A stretch of 64,000 bases of DNA from NCBI GenBank assembly GCA_037176725.1, contig JAZBRS010000011.1, positions 6,510,001 to 6,574,000 on the forward strand, read 5' to 3'. Of this stretch, positions 9,671-20,321 are shown in pieces (positions within the stretch are counted from its first letter, which is position 1; each line of letters opens with the position of its first letter). Made by a program: the position numbers and the translations under genes. The notes under the pieces were generated by a model. The model worked only from the letters and a program-made list of their open reading frames with translations. It was not told the DNA's origin and did no database searches. The DNA is from Posidonia oceanica. Taxonomy: Eukaryota; Streptophyta; Magnoliopsida; Alismatales; Posidoniaceae.

Positions 9671-10872
9671 CTAGTCAGTCCGGGCCTTCTTCGACTTCCT
9701 AGTGTCAGGGAACAGAGGTGCGCCAGGTGGGATCTCATTAATGGGCCAGAGCCCCTGCACTTCAATTAGATACTTAGGAGTACATCCTAAGCCCTTTGCT
9801 GCTGCAATGTCTGTGGATTTTACGCCATGGCACATGAGGTCTGCGAGCTCTGTTATGGCTGCAACTGTGCTGAAAGGATAGGGCTGGAGTAGTTTCGGCA
9901 CGATGCTGTCAACAAATGCCCCTTGACGGAGACCAAATTGCCAAATAACTCGGATGGGGTGATACTCTACGCCTTCAGTGAACCCCGACAGGACGACCAG
10001 GTGCATGTCACGGGCACCGAAGAAGACGCTGAACAGCTCTGCTGTAGATGGGATGATACGCCAAGTTACTGCATCATCAGTCAGTTGTTCCAGCCTTTCG
10101 TACTCCTCGCGGATAGTCTTGACAGTCTTGGCGTGGCCGTTGTTGCAGTATCTCTCAAATGCATGCTTCTGGGGGCGCAGGATGTCTACCTCCAGGTGTC
10201 TGGCCAAGCACACTTGTACCAGAGCCCCGCAGCCATGAAAGTGGCGGCAGCGGTGTGAAATGCGGTCCAGTCCGCGGTACGTCTCAGCCAAGACGACAGG
10301 TACCAGGTTGATTTGGCGGGTCACCACAGCATGGGCGATCTCCACAATCTCAATAGCTACAGTCATCCGGCCATGACTGAAAATCAGCTTGCCCAAGAAG
10401 CAGGTGACAAAACGGCGAAGCCACAATTCATCTCCTAGTTCAGCGCGCTTCTTGGAGACTTCCTCAAAATAGTTCAGGCGGAGCGCAGGTATGGGTCCGT
10501 CGACGCAGATCAGTCTTTTCTCGCAGATTTGTGTAGAGAGCCCCGTGAGTTGCCTCAAGATGGTGACATAGCCAGAACGCCTCATGAACACAGCGGGTCC
10601 CATGAGCGTGGAGAAGCCGCAAATTCAGCGCACTTCCTCTAGTGTAAGTGTCAGCTCCGTCCTACCAAAACAAAAGACATGGTGCGCTGGTTTCAGAACC
10701 TTGCAGCAACACACAAGAGATGTCAGCTGACCTTCACATCAGCGGCTTTCAGGAGTCTAGGTGGGATGCCCCATAGGCTCAGCTTTTCATGATCAGCTTC
10801 GGTGAGCATGGCGATCCATCCTCGGAGAGCCTCAGAGCAGTGTGCTGGGGTCACCAAGGTGGGGAAACCCAT
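9671..10872 (-). pseudogene. Extra ORF of element A: DUF7745-like protein (degraded N-terminus)
   Basis: The open part is 10603-9671 (310 codons). Reading upstream in neighbouring frames extends it to an ATG at 10872 through TGA at 10627-10625, at least two further TGA codons (about 10700-10720) and one frameshift near 10690. Phrases such as GRTELTLTLEEV, GKLIFSHGRMTVAIEIVEI, VVLAETYRGLDRIS and RHFHGCGALVQVCLARHLE resemble the plant DUF7745 family that is scattered through plant genomes with Tat-type elements. Function unknown. It lies downstream of integrase in the same orientation, the place where Tat elements often carry an additional ORF. The family name is from memory and should be checked; the coding nature is clear. 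Confidence 0.75.
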
Positions 10873-12585
10873 GACAGGCAAGGATGCAGGCAGCTGGTGC
10901 GAAACCTTCAGGTAGCTATAGCCAAAGCTGTTTCATCAATCCAGAACATGTGCAGGCATGTAACACTGGCAGACAGAGAAGCAAATGTGCATATAAAGCT
11001 GATAAAGCAGTTCAAACACTACAGCTAGCAATCAGACCACAGAATTCAAGCACATTCAACTAAGCAAAAGGGGGCATCACCTATACAAGGTGGAGCCGCA
11101 CAACGGGCACCCTTTTCCTCGTCCGTGCGAAGCGAGGAGACAAGGGAAGGGGGCTTCATTCGTTTGGAACGAAGTCACAAAGGAGGCACGCTTGTCCTTG
11201 TCCTGTACGGAGGAAGGGGACAAGCAGAAAAGAGACTTCGTCCGTCCAGAGCGAAATCGCACAAGGATTAGAGGTAGCACCTGATTGCGCAGACCCGACG
11301 GCCCAAGGGGGGCCCAGTGGGTGCCAAGGTTGTCCCGCTGCCTCTGGAGTGATCGCCTTATCTCTGACTACTGATGCTTTCCCTGAGCTGCTGGATTGGC
11401 AGTGATTGGATGATCCGAGGCTTGGAGGTGGTCAACCTGCCTTGGCAGAAGTACTGTCCCAGCGCTGAACCGAGCCTTGCAGAGTGGGAGGAAAGGGGGT
11501 GGGGATGATTTGATAGCGAATAGGTGCATGCATGCTCTATACTAAACCTATCACCCTTAGCATACGGAGTGCTTGATGCCTGCTGCAAAGGAAGGAGTGG
11601 TCTCTGACTCACCAGACTCTACTCGGATTCCCAACTATTGGTGGCACTCCGAAAAGGGTATTATGGGCGCTCGGATGGTGGTGTAGTGAGGACGGCCTCC
11701 ATGCCAAACTCTCAAGTAGCTACACCTACTCTTTCCATTTTTTCTCGTCTTTTTTGCTCCCACATAGGTGTGTAGTACTTTCCCTATCCCTGGCTTGGGG
11801 GGGTAATGGGTGACTAGTAATGGCTGGGATGAGTGGTTAGGCCCCACGGGATCTATGTATTTCCTAGGCACAAATTTGGTTCCTCTCTAAGACAGGGAAA
11901 GGGGGCAGAATCATGCTGCTTGCATTTGTTTCTGGGGCTGACTTTTGTTTTTGCCCCTCTTTTTGTTTTGCTTGTTGTTGCTTTTTTTGTTTTTGTCTTT
12001 TCTTTCTTGTTCCCTTTCTTTTTTTGCTTCTTTTTTTTTTTTGGCTCGCAGGCTTCCACTGTCCCTAACTTAGAGGTAATGGGTGCCTGGTTTTGAGACA
12101 AAACGGGCTAGGCTTTGTATGACTTGTGGATTTGCAGGCGTGGATGTGGATCCTCCCCAAGGCAAATTGGAGGGACGAGGTCGTACTGCACACCTCTATC
12201 TCTAGGGCTAACTCTTGTCTTCGCCTTCTAGTCTTCTGTGGTGGCTAGACTAAGGCATGTAGGTCTTGCTTACACTCTCTCACACCCTAGGATTTTTTCC
12301 TCCCTCTTGAAATGTAGGTCCTGAAGGGGTTTAGACATTTCGTCTGTCCTCATTGGATGGTGGCTCCCTCACTAGTTAGGACATCCAAGTAGTGTCAAGC
12401 GAGGTAGAGGGTACTCCTTCCAAAGCAGGCAAGCATCTCCAATTTTCGTCATCAAGCTTAATGATAGTAATGTACATAATACATTTACAACTTTCTCTGC
12501 TGAAAAATAAACAAGCCTAAAATGCATAGGAAAGAAGGAATGCAAGAAGTAAGAAAGAAAAGGTGTGCAAGGCGGCGGCGGGCTA
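10873..12585 (-). other. Element A region between integrase and extra ORF
   Basis: About 1.7 kb with no protein I recognise. Bases 11090-11280 hold imperfect repeats of the type (plus strand) GGGGCTTCATTCGTTTGGAACGAAGTC and TTCGTCCGTCCAGAGCGAA. Bases 11940-12050 are a T/G-rich low-complexity run (oligo-T up to 12). Probably an untranslated spacer or remains of a subgenomic leader for the extra ORF; no clear splice pair was seen. Confidence 0.5.
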
Positions 12586-13863
12586 CTAGTAGTACTTCTT
12601 GAGGTAGCATGAATTGACTGGCTCAGACTACTCGACCTGATCCATGTCCTCAAGGACTGCTGCGCTGCCGGAGAAGATCTGATTGATTAAGAAGGGGCCA
12701 CGCCAGTTGGACCAAAATTTCCCTCGACCGTCGGGGAGATGGATGGCTCGGAGGACCATATCCCCTGGATTGAAGCTTCTGGGCCTAACCTTCTTCAAGT
12801 ATGCTCTGGCCGAGCGCTTCTGGTAGCACTGAGCATGATGTATGGCTTGCAGCCTATGCTCATCAATCAGGTTTAGCTAGATACGACGGTCTTCGACCCA
12901 TTCTGCTTCTTCCAGCTCAGCTTCTCGTAGGATCTGCAGTGAGGGGATCTCTACTTCGACAGGCAGCACTGCCTCCATGCTGTACACCAAAGAATACGGG
13001 GTGGCTCCTGTTGAGGTCCGGACTGACGTCCTGTACGCCCAGAGCGCGTATGGGAGCTTATCATGCCAGTCCTTGTGAGTTTCTGCCATCTTTTTCAAGA
13101 TTTTGACAAGGTTCTTGTTGGCAGACTCTACCGCGCCATTCATCAGTGGCCGATAAGGTGAGGATCGGTGATGCTTGATGTGGAAGCTTTGCAGGTAGTC
13201 TTCGATCCTCTTGGCAATGAAGTTTGTGCCGTTATCAAAGATAAGCACATGCAGGACTCCATACCAAGCTATGATATTGTTTTTGATAAACTTTTCGGTA
13301 GCCACGGCAGTAATTGTCTTGTAGGAGGTCACTTCCACCCACTTAGTAAAGTAGTCGATCGCCACCAAGATGTAGCGATGACCGTTGGAAGCTGGTGGGT
13401 GTATAGCGCCAATGACATCGATCCCCCAGGTAGAGAAGGGTCATGGCGAAGACATGCTGTGCAATTTCTGTGGGGGCACATGTATGAAGTTCCCATGTAT
13501 CTGGCAAGTATGGCACTTGCGCACAAATTAGCAGCAGTCTGCCTCCATGGTTGACCAGAAGTAGCCTTGGAGCATGATCTTCTTTGTCAGCAACACACCA
13601 TTCATGTGAGGGCCGTAGGTCCCTGCATGGACTTGGAGCATCAGTGTGTCGGCCTCCTTTTTGTCTACGCAGTGTAGGAGCATCTGGTTGTAAGATCTTC
13701 TGTACAGATGTCCTACCCCTATCACATACTTTGACGCTAGATGCGCCAGAGTCTTTCTGTCTGTTGCTGAGGTGCCAGGTGGGGGGCTGCCAGATTCCAG
13801 GAGGACTTTAATGTCGTGGTACCATGGGAGTTCCTCTGCTGGATCTGCCTCCTCGATAGTCAT
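12586..13863 (-). pseudogene. pol: Element A integrase
   Basis: Inserts the cDNA copy into the host chromosome. Order: HHCC zinc finger (VHAGTYGPHMNG and later KCHTCQIHG; about 13700-13500), then the DDE core with GIDVIGA, FDNGTNF and NGAVESANK, then a C-terminal region with MVLRAIHLPDGRGKFWSNWRGPF-like phrases ending in LKKYY at 12589. The frame is the same as that of RT and protease. Internal stops: TAA 13528, TGA 13441, TAG 12877 and TAG 12628. The catalytic triad and the zinc ligands are present, so the loss is only by nonsense changes. The final stop is TAG at 12588-12586. Confidence 0.92.
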
Positions 13864-14448
13864 TCAGTGTGCGAGCTGTTCCACACAAGAGATTGATACG
13901 TCTACTGCACGGCCTTCGGGTATCGAGAGCAAAGATGCCAAGGTTGCCAGAGCATCTGCATAGGCGTTCTTGGCTCTATTCATGTAAGTGAAGCAGATGT
14001 CTTCAAATTCTCCTATCAGCTTCAGCAGGCATTCATGATATGGTACCAAATTAGGGTCCTTAGTCTTCCAGTCGCCGTTAACCTAGGAGATGACCAGCAT
14101 CGCATCTCCGTGCACATGCAGCTTGCGCACACCATGCTCAAGTGCGACTTGCAGTCCCAGAAGGCAGGCTTCATATTCTGCTTCATTGTTGGTGCAAGGG
14201 AATATCATCTTCCTTGCAAAGGGGATTAGAACTCCCTACGGCGTTGATAGGACAGCGTCGATGCCTCTGCCCCTTCTATTAACTGTGCCATCGAAGTACA
14301 GATGCCATTGTAATTCATCTTCAGGATCCTTCTGCTCTGAATCCTCCGTGGCGAACAGGATGTCTTCATCGGGGAACTGCGTCTGCAGAGGCTGGTATTC
14401 AGGTAAGGAGAAGTCGACCAGATGATCTGCCATGGCTTGCCCTTTCAT
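13864..14448 (-). pseudogene. pol: Element A second (archaeal-type) RNase H
   Basis: Degrades RNA in RNA/DNA hybrids. It lies between the RT-linked RNase H and integrase. Visible catalytic motifs: YFDGTVN (Asp), NNEAEYEA (Glu), HGDAMLVI (Asp) and NAYADALA (Asp). This arrangement is characteristic of the plant Tat lineage, which acquired a second RNase H. TAG at 14236 and TGA at 13864 interrupt it; TAG 14455 lies just before it. Confidence 0.88.
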
Positions 14449-14529
14449 TGATTTCTACGTGACGAAAGTAATGTCATATTGAGACAATAACACCTGCCAC
14501 TTAACACATCTGCCCACCATAGCCAGCTT

Positions 14530-15606
14530 CTAAAAAAGGTACTTGATGGGGTCATGCCGGCATAAGAACTGGACTGGGTGCACCATCATGTAATGCCTTA
14601 GCTTCTGCGTGGCCCAGACTAGAGATAGGCAGGTCTTCTCTATGGTGCTATACCTGGCTTTGCAATCAGTGAACTTCTTGCTCAGGTAGTAGATGGCACG
14701 CTCCTTTCTACCGATTTCATCATGTTGGCCCAAGACGGCGCCCATGGAATGCTGTGTGGTAGAAAGATAGAGAATCAGGGGTCTCCCTGGCACAGGAGAG
14801 ACCAGGACAGGAGGCTTGATTAGGAGCTGCTTGATCTTGTCAAATGTAGCTTGGCACTCCTCGCTCCAGTTGATCCGTGCATTCTTCTTCAGGAGCTTGA
14901 AGATCGGTTCGTAAATGGGTGTGAGTTGCGCAATGAACCGGCTAATAAACTGTAGACGCCCCAGCGGGCCTCTGACTTCTTTCTCAGTCTTGGGAGGTGG
15001 CATGTCCATGATGGCTTTGGCCTTACTCGGGTCCACTTTGATTCCCCTCTGGCTGACGATGTAGCCCAATAGCTTGCCGGATGATACCTCGAACACGCAT
15101 TTACTAGGGTTAAGACGGAGCTTGTACTTCCTCAAGTGGTCAAAGAGCTTCTTGTGGCAGATAAGGTGATCCTCAGGCTCTCTAGACTTAGCAATAATGT
15201 CATCCACGTAGACCTCGACTTCTTGGTGCATGAGGTCGTGGAATAATGCTGTCATGGCCCTCTGATATGTTGCTCCAGCATTCTTGAGCCCAAATGGCAT
15301 GACCTGATAGCAGAAGACTCCCCAGGGGGTGATAAATGAGGTCTTCTCCATGTCTTCTTCTACCATTCTGATCTGATTGTAACTAGAGAAGCCGTCCATG
15401 AAGGAGAGCATCTTGTGCCCCGTAGTGTTGTCCACCAGGACGTCAATGTGTGGTAGGGGGAAGTCGTCCTTAGGACTAGCTTTGTTCAGATCCCTGTAAT
15501 CGATGCACATACGGACTCGTCCATCCTTCTTGGGCACAGGCACGATGTTCGCAAGCCATTCTGGATAGAGGACGACCTTGAGAAAGCCAACACTGTGCTG
15601 CTTCAT
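14530..15606 (-). CDS. pol: Element A reverse transcriptase and degenerate first RNase H
   Basis: Open stretch of 358 codons. RT motifs in order: WLANIVPVPKKDG, RMCIDYRDLNKASPKD, LSFMDGFSSYNQI (first Asp), TPWGVFCYQVMPFGLKNAGATYQR, and YVDDI (catalytic Asp pair) near residue 140. The RT-linked RNase H follows from residue ~260. There the usual first catalytic Asp is missing (ILYLSTT instead of a TDAS-type box), while YSTIEK (Glu) and a later HDP remain. That fits the second RNase H having taken over. It is bounded by TAG at 15634 upstream and TAG at 14530 downstream, both internal to the polyprotein frame. Its ATG is not a true start. Confidence 0.93.
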   Translation of the reverse strand: MKQHSVGFLKVVLYPEWLANIVPVPKKDGRVRMCIDYRDLNKASPKDDFPLPHIDVLVDNTTGHKMLSFMDGFSSYNQIRMVEEDMEKTSFITPWGVFCYQVMPFGLKNAGATYQRAMTALFHDLMHQEVEVYVDDIIAKSREPEDHLICHKKLFDHLRKYKLRLNPSKCVFEVSSGKLLGYIVSQRGIKVDPSKAKAIMDMPPPKTEKEVRGPLGRLQFISRFIAQLTPIYEPIFKLLKKNARINWSEECQATFDKIKQLLIKPPVLVSPVPGRPLILYLSTTQHSMGAVLGQHDEIGRKERAIYYLSKKFTDCKARYSTIEKTCLSLVWATQKLRHYMMVHPVQFLCRHDPIKYLF

Positions 15607-15633
15607 GATTTCCTCCTTGATTTTGAGCAGCCA

Positions 15634-16365
15634 CTATGGTCGCCACTTCCGAAGCTTCTGCTTTACTAGCTTCGCGTCTAGGTCTAGAGGCAAGTTATGC
15701 CTCACGATCTCGACATCAAGGCCGACCATGTCTTCATAGCTCCAGGCGAAGACATCTACGTACTCCATGACGAATGCAATAAACTCTGCTCTGGCCTGGG
15801 GCGGCAGTAGGGTGCTGATGCGGACTTCTCTGACATCTTTAGCTGTGCCAACATTGATAGCCTCCGTTTCTTCCTCGACATGGAAGTTGGGCCCTTCCAG
15901 GTCGTCATCATAAGGCTGGAATTCAGGCGATAGTTCATCATTCTCATCTACGCCTATATCCCCCTCCTCCTTATATGCAATGAGTTCTGAGAGGATCTCC
16001 TTCTCAAATGTGGGGTCTGTAATGTCGAAGGAGTGGACATGTTTTGCCTCTTGATCCTGATGACGCCTCAGGATGGTCACACTCACTCGAGTATTTCTGT
16101 GGGCTCGGTGGGTGACGTCTGCTTCAGTGGCTCCTAGTCCTGCTGACTGATCTGGCTGCTCTATCTGTTCTGACTGCTCTGGCACCACTGTCACTGCTGG
16201 GACTGTCTGGAATGCTGGGACTACTCTATCTGCTATTGCTGCTGTTTGTACTATCTCATCCTCCGTGTTTTTAGATGTGCTTGCGGGGAGTGCCGGAGAT
16301 GGGCAACTATTTTCTAGGCGACGAATCTGTGTACTATCGCCAGATGCGTCGCTTGTGCGGGGCAT
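15634..16365 (-). CDS. pol: Element A protease-RT connector
   Basis: Same frame as RT. The first ~110 residues are low-complexity. Residues ~115-243 carry the conserved leader found just before RT in Tat elements: FEKEILSEL, an acidic stretch, then REVRISTLLPPQARAEF, VDVFAWSYEDMVGLD and VRHNLPL. It ends at TAG 15634, one residue-block before the RT proper (WLLKIKEEI continues after the stop). Flanked upstream by TAG 16369. Confidence 0.85.
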   Translation of the reverse strand: MPRTSDASGDSTQIRRLENSCPSPALPASTSKNTEDEIVQTAAIADRVVPAFQTVPAVTVVPEQSEQIEQPDQSAGLGATEADVTHRAHRNTRVSVTILRRHQDQEAKHVHSFDITDPTFEKEILSELIAYKEEGDIGVDENDELSPEFQPYDDDLEGPNFHVEEETEAINVGTAKDVREVRISTLLPPQARAEFIAFVMEYVDVFAWSYEDMVGLDVEIVRHNLPLDLDAKLVKQKLRKWRP

Positions 16366-16368
16366 GCG

Positions 16369-17454
16369 CTACACGAACCACCTAGACTCGCCTTCAGATT
16401 GTGAAGCGATTAACTCATCTGGCCTAGTGGGTGCTACCTCCAGTTCTTCTTCCAAGACCATGATTGAGGAATGGTCTTGCGGCAGGGAGGGATCCGTGGC
16501 CATGGCTTTCCCTTTCTTCAGCGTGTGCTGCTCGGCAGCGTCTTCAGCGAACACTGCGAGTTGTTCCTGGAAGAGCAATTCCAAGTCTTCAAGCTTGTTA
16601 GCCACTTGGGCTTCTGCAGTCGCACCTTCCTCGTCTTCGGAGGGCGTGTCGACATAATAGGCACAAGCGACCTCTTCAGAGTCTTGCCTAGCGATTCCTG
16701 CGCCCATGGGGCCAACTCGAGCTTCGAAACATTTCGCCGGCCGAGGCATCTGTTCTGTTACTGGCTGGTTGGCTGGTTGACCTCCTGGCGCAACTGGTTG
16801 CGACACTGGGGGGATCAGAGATGCGAACAGGCTGGTCAGGGATGTCACTGACAGCGGCACCGACAGGGACAGTGTTGTGGTTGGAGGGGAGGCAAAGGCA
16901 CTCTTCTGATGGTCCAATAGCTAGACGGTTGCTCTAAGGGATGAAGCGCCGACAACCATGTGTGATGGTGGTTGTTTCTCTGTACTAGTGGCGGGGGTCT
17001 TCCACAACGTTAGATCTGCTGAAGCTGATGGCGGTATGGCTAATGGTGCCACCTGCTTTGCTTGTGGAGCTACTAATGAGGCAGACTGAGTCACGCCGTC
17101 ACCTGAATTAACTAATTGCACCCCTGGAAAAGGTAACTTCAATACTAGTGCGGCTGCGGCTGCGAGTGGACAAGTGGCTGGTGCCTGCAAAGGTACTCCA
17201 GATTCTGGAGCTTCCGAAATGGCTGTCATAGGCACTAGTGAAGCTGCAAACGAAGAAACCGTCATCTCTGACACGAACTTTGCTGAATTTGCCACTGTAT
17301 CAAGATAAGGGAGGGCCAGGCAGACTGACCGGGAGATTGCAAGGCTGATCTAGGCTTCTTCCTTGGACTGTACTGGAATAACCGTGCTAGGCTGCTCTTC
17401 ATCAGAATAACAATCCTCTATGCAGACCCACTCCTCTGTCGGCAGTGGGGGGCT
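16369..17454 (-). pseudogene. pol: Element A low-complexity linker after protease
   Basis: Two open pieces (17295-16921 and 16917-16369) and a short one upstream, all in the polyprotein frame, separated by TAG at 17350, 16921 and 16369. Composition is rich in Ala, Pro, Ser and Val with acidic patches (SEDEEGATAEAQ near 16640). No domain recognised; probably a disordered spacer between protease and RT. Confidence 0.7.
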
Positions 17455-18396
17455 CTAGCATGGTGCTAGCTGGGCTGTTGCTGGGCTCGTGTTCGGGTTG
17501 AGAATACCTGCACTGACGAAGTTAGTGAGGTCCCGAGGGATCACGAGCTTCCACTTCGCTGAATGCAGACGCTCACCATCGCAGGGTTGCCACTCATATC
17601 CTAGCCCTTGGAACTTTTTGCGCTCCTCGGTAGTAACCGGCTCGGCGATCCCTTGGCCGTGACGCCCAAGTGGCGTTCCCTTCTCATAGCCCCACCTGCG
17701 GCAAATGTTCTCGACCATCCTGGAAGGGTTACAATGAACAGCCAGAGAGGTAACACGCTCAAGAAGAGGAATAAAGTTAACCGACTCAAACCGATTAACA
17801 CGGTACAGGGTATCCGTCAGCTTAGGATCAAATTGGACAGTTGGCCGGGATACGAAAGAGACCACCTCGACCAGTTCCCTGTTAAAGTTTTCCGCCATTA
17901 CAACGATAACATCGTCGTTGTAGCGAAACTTGATCATTCGGTGGAGGGTCGAGGGGATCACCTGATGCCTGTGCAGCCAAGGGCACCTAAGCAGAAGATT
18001 AAAAGAGAACTCTAAGTCGACGATATAAAACTCAACATCGAATTCGATCAGGCCAATGGTAAGAGGAATTACTAGGATCCCTAGAGAATCATGGTGCGTA
18101 TTGTCAAAAGAGGTCATTCCCTTCACGGCAGGCGTGATATCCTCAGCCTTGAATCCGAGCTTCAATGCTGTGTGCAGGGGACAGACGTTAAGGCCTGACC
18201 CATTATCGACCAGCGAGAGGGGAATGCAGAACCTTTTGAACTGCACTGTGTTGAATAGGGGTTGATTATGGTTAGTCCCCACCGGAGGCAGTTCATCGCT
18301 CGAGAAAGAGATGACCTGCGGCTCCGCGATCATGCCTACCATATTTTCCAAAGTTGAAGGCTCGATGGTTTGGGACACATGGGTGGCCTGGAACAT
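17455..18396 (-). CDS. pol: Element A aspartic protease with G-patch
   Basis: Cleaves the gag-pol polyprotein. The retropepsin active-site box reads LVDNGSGLNVCP (residues ~62-73), followed by the flap-region phrase KGMTSFDNT and the FNLLLRCPWLHRH box typical of plant gypsy proteases. Residues ~230-275 form a G-patch (GYEKGTPLGRHGQGI, then GLGYEW), an RNA-binding glycine-rich motif seen after protease in some retroelements including Tat. Bounded by TAG 18499 and TAG 17455, both inside the long common frame. Confidence 0.88.
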   Translation of the reverse strand: MFQATHVSQTIEPSTLENMVGMIAEPQVISFSSDELPPVGTNHNQPLFNTVQFKRFCIPLSLVDNGSGLNVCPLHTALKLGFKAEDITPAVKGMTSFDNTHHDSLGILVIPLTIGLIEFDVEFYIVDLEFSFNLLLRCPWLHRHQVIPSTLHRMIKFRYNDDVIVVMAENFNRELVEVVSFVSRPTVQFDPKLTDTLYRVNRFESVNFIPLLERVTSLAVHCNPSRMVENICRRWGYEKGTPLGRHGQGIAEPVTTEERKKFQGLGYEWQPCDGERLHSAKWKLVIPRDLTNFVSAGILNPNTSPATAQLAPC

Positions 18397-19130
18397 ACGG
18401 AGAAAAGCCTCTCGGTGTTCGTGGGAAGAATGGATCAGGTCCCAGATGGATATGTCAGCCTTGACTTTTTTCAGCTGGGCCGTTATGTCAACTGAAGGCT
18501 AGTCTTTTTTGGAGGTAGGGATAGTGGTTTTGGTGGTAGGTTCTGCAAAGGGGGGATCAGGGGATTGGCTTACTAGAGGTTGGCTCACAGGTGGGGATGG
18601 GTCTGCTAGTGGTTGGTTTACAGGCGGAGTAGGTTCAGGGGGGTTGGGCCTGGCTATTGAGGCTGCAGGTCTAATTGCTGGGGCGGCGGGTCTGTACACC
18701 CTCCCCAACCGCGTGACATCTGCACACATTTCTACGGCATAGTCATAATGAACGCGGTGGGTATCCCTAGTTAGGTTAATAACCAGGGGAACACGAGCTG
18801 CGAGCTTGAGAGGTGTTGCCGAGGTATTTGCCAGTTGGCGGGCAAGTAAAGGTTGTAGCTGGGGAGGCTGTGCTGGTTCTGGCTGGGGTCTGGCCTACAG
18901 GAAGATGGAGGGTTGAGCCGCTGGTTGTATGGCTGGCCTCGTGGTAGTACGCTCCGGCTTGGCGTCCAGTCGGATCATGTGAATCCCCGACTTGGAGCTG
19001 GCGAGCACCGCAAGATAGAAAGAGGAAGAAACAGGTACAGAAAGATCTTGAATCAGATCAGAAGGGTCCACCACAGACGTAGTAGGCCCAGATGGGAAGA
19101 GAGAATGCACACCTGAAGTCCCCATGCCTC
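18397..19130 (-). pseudogene. gag: Element A gag-protease linker
   Basis: Proline-rich connector. Conserved with element C, where the same phrases occur in one open frame: SGVHSLFPSGPTTSV, SGIHMIRLDA, and DTHRVHYDYA followed by VTRLGRVYRP. Stops TAG 18895 and TAG 18499 interrupt it. From about 19130 down to 12586 the reading frame never shifts. Confidence 0.78.
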
Positions 19131-20321
19131 CTAGGCCAGAATGCTCAGGTAGAGGCTAGTGGACGATGCTTGAATTAGAGGGAGCTGTTCCTAATGCAGA
19201 GGGGGATGCTGGTGGAAGGGTGGAAGAAGATGCTGCCTCGGAAGAGGATTCGGTGGTGGGCGGATTTTAGGGAGCGTGAGGAGTGACGCGACCTTGGGAA
19301 GGACGGCGCTCAACGGCTCCACTAGCTGAGTGTAGTTGCGCTGAGGGTGGGGCCATCTCTACCCTTGGTGTTGTCCTTGCCATACCGGTGGGGTTGAGTA
19401 GACCGGTCGGGCGGTGGTCGTGATCTGTGGTGTGTGAGGTGCACTAGGTGTGGGTGCATACACTACTTGATTCAGGCCAGGCGGAGCTACCATGTGGACA
19501 TAAGCGGCAGGAGAGTCAACATAAGCAACTGCGGGCCACAAGGGATCCCTCCTTCTAGGGTTGTTGTTGTTGCCGTCGTCGTTGTTGTTGGTGTTGCCGC
19601 TGCTACCGCCACTGCTGGGGGATGTGGCTTGCTTGGTGAAGACAGAGAGCATTGGGAAATTGCCGCTCCGAAGGGTGCTCTCCATGCATGTGTCGACCCG
19701 AATCAGAGATGCAAAACTAGTGACAGCCTGAATGGAAAGTAGAGCCCCAGTGGATGGTTGCGCGTCCCGAATGATAATCTCGATAGATTCCTCATCAAAG
19801 GGTCTATCACGAACTTGTGCAGCTAGGGCGTGCCAACGGCCGACGTACTCCCCGAATGGCTCATTGTTCCTTTGCTTGAGAGCGACGAGGTCCTCACGCT
19901 TAGGGACCAAGTCAAGATTGAAGGAATACTGTTCCAGGAACGCCCTGCCTAGGTCATTCCAAGTCTTAATGGTGGCCATATCAAGTGACGTGAACCACTT
20001 GAGGGTCGGGCCAGTAAGACTCTTTTGAAACAGGCGGATCAATAACCTGTCATCAGCTTGAAGCTGAGCCAAGTCTCCGCAATACGCCTTCAAATGGGCG
20101 ATGGGGCAGCCCCTACCATTGTATTTGTCAAATGCCGGGATCTTGAATTTTAGTGGGAGTACCACCTCTAGAATGCAACAGAGGTCCCGGAACTGGTAGG
20201 AGTGGAAGTCCACGCCCTGCACTTGTCGAAGTGCCTTCTCCAGAATGATGAGCCTATTGTCGTTGGATCTTGGAGTTGCTGCCAAAGGAGATGGGATAGC
20301 AGGGGTAGGGACTACATACAC
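19131..20321 (-). pseudogene. gag: Element A gag (capsid domain), zinc knuckle deleted
   Basis: Structural protein that packages the RNA. The capsid-like retrotransposon gag domain lies at residues ~60-200 of the open piece 20321-19359 (FDKYNGRGCPIAHLKAYCGDL, LFQKSLTGP, WFTSLDMATIKTWNDL, FLEQYSFNLDLVPKREDL, EPFGEYVGRW). An Asn/Gly-rich tail follows. The frame ends at TAG 19359 and resumes (RNYTQLVEPLSAVLPKVASLL) up to about 19255, where roughly 130 bases present in element C are missing, including the whole CHHC knuckle. The deletion changes frame into the pro-pol frame. Confidence 0.88.

Noticed and set aside
10659..10740. Possible intron (GT...TTTGGTAG) in the extra ORF
   Set aside because: Translation of the same stretch gives the expected family text (HHVFCFGRTEL), so it is coding sequence with stops and a frameshift.
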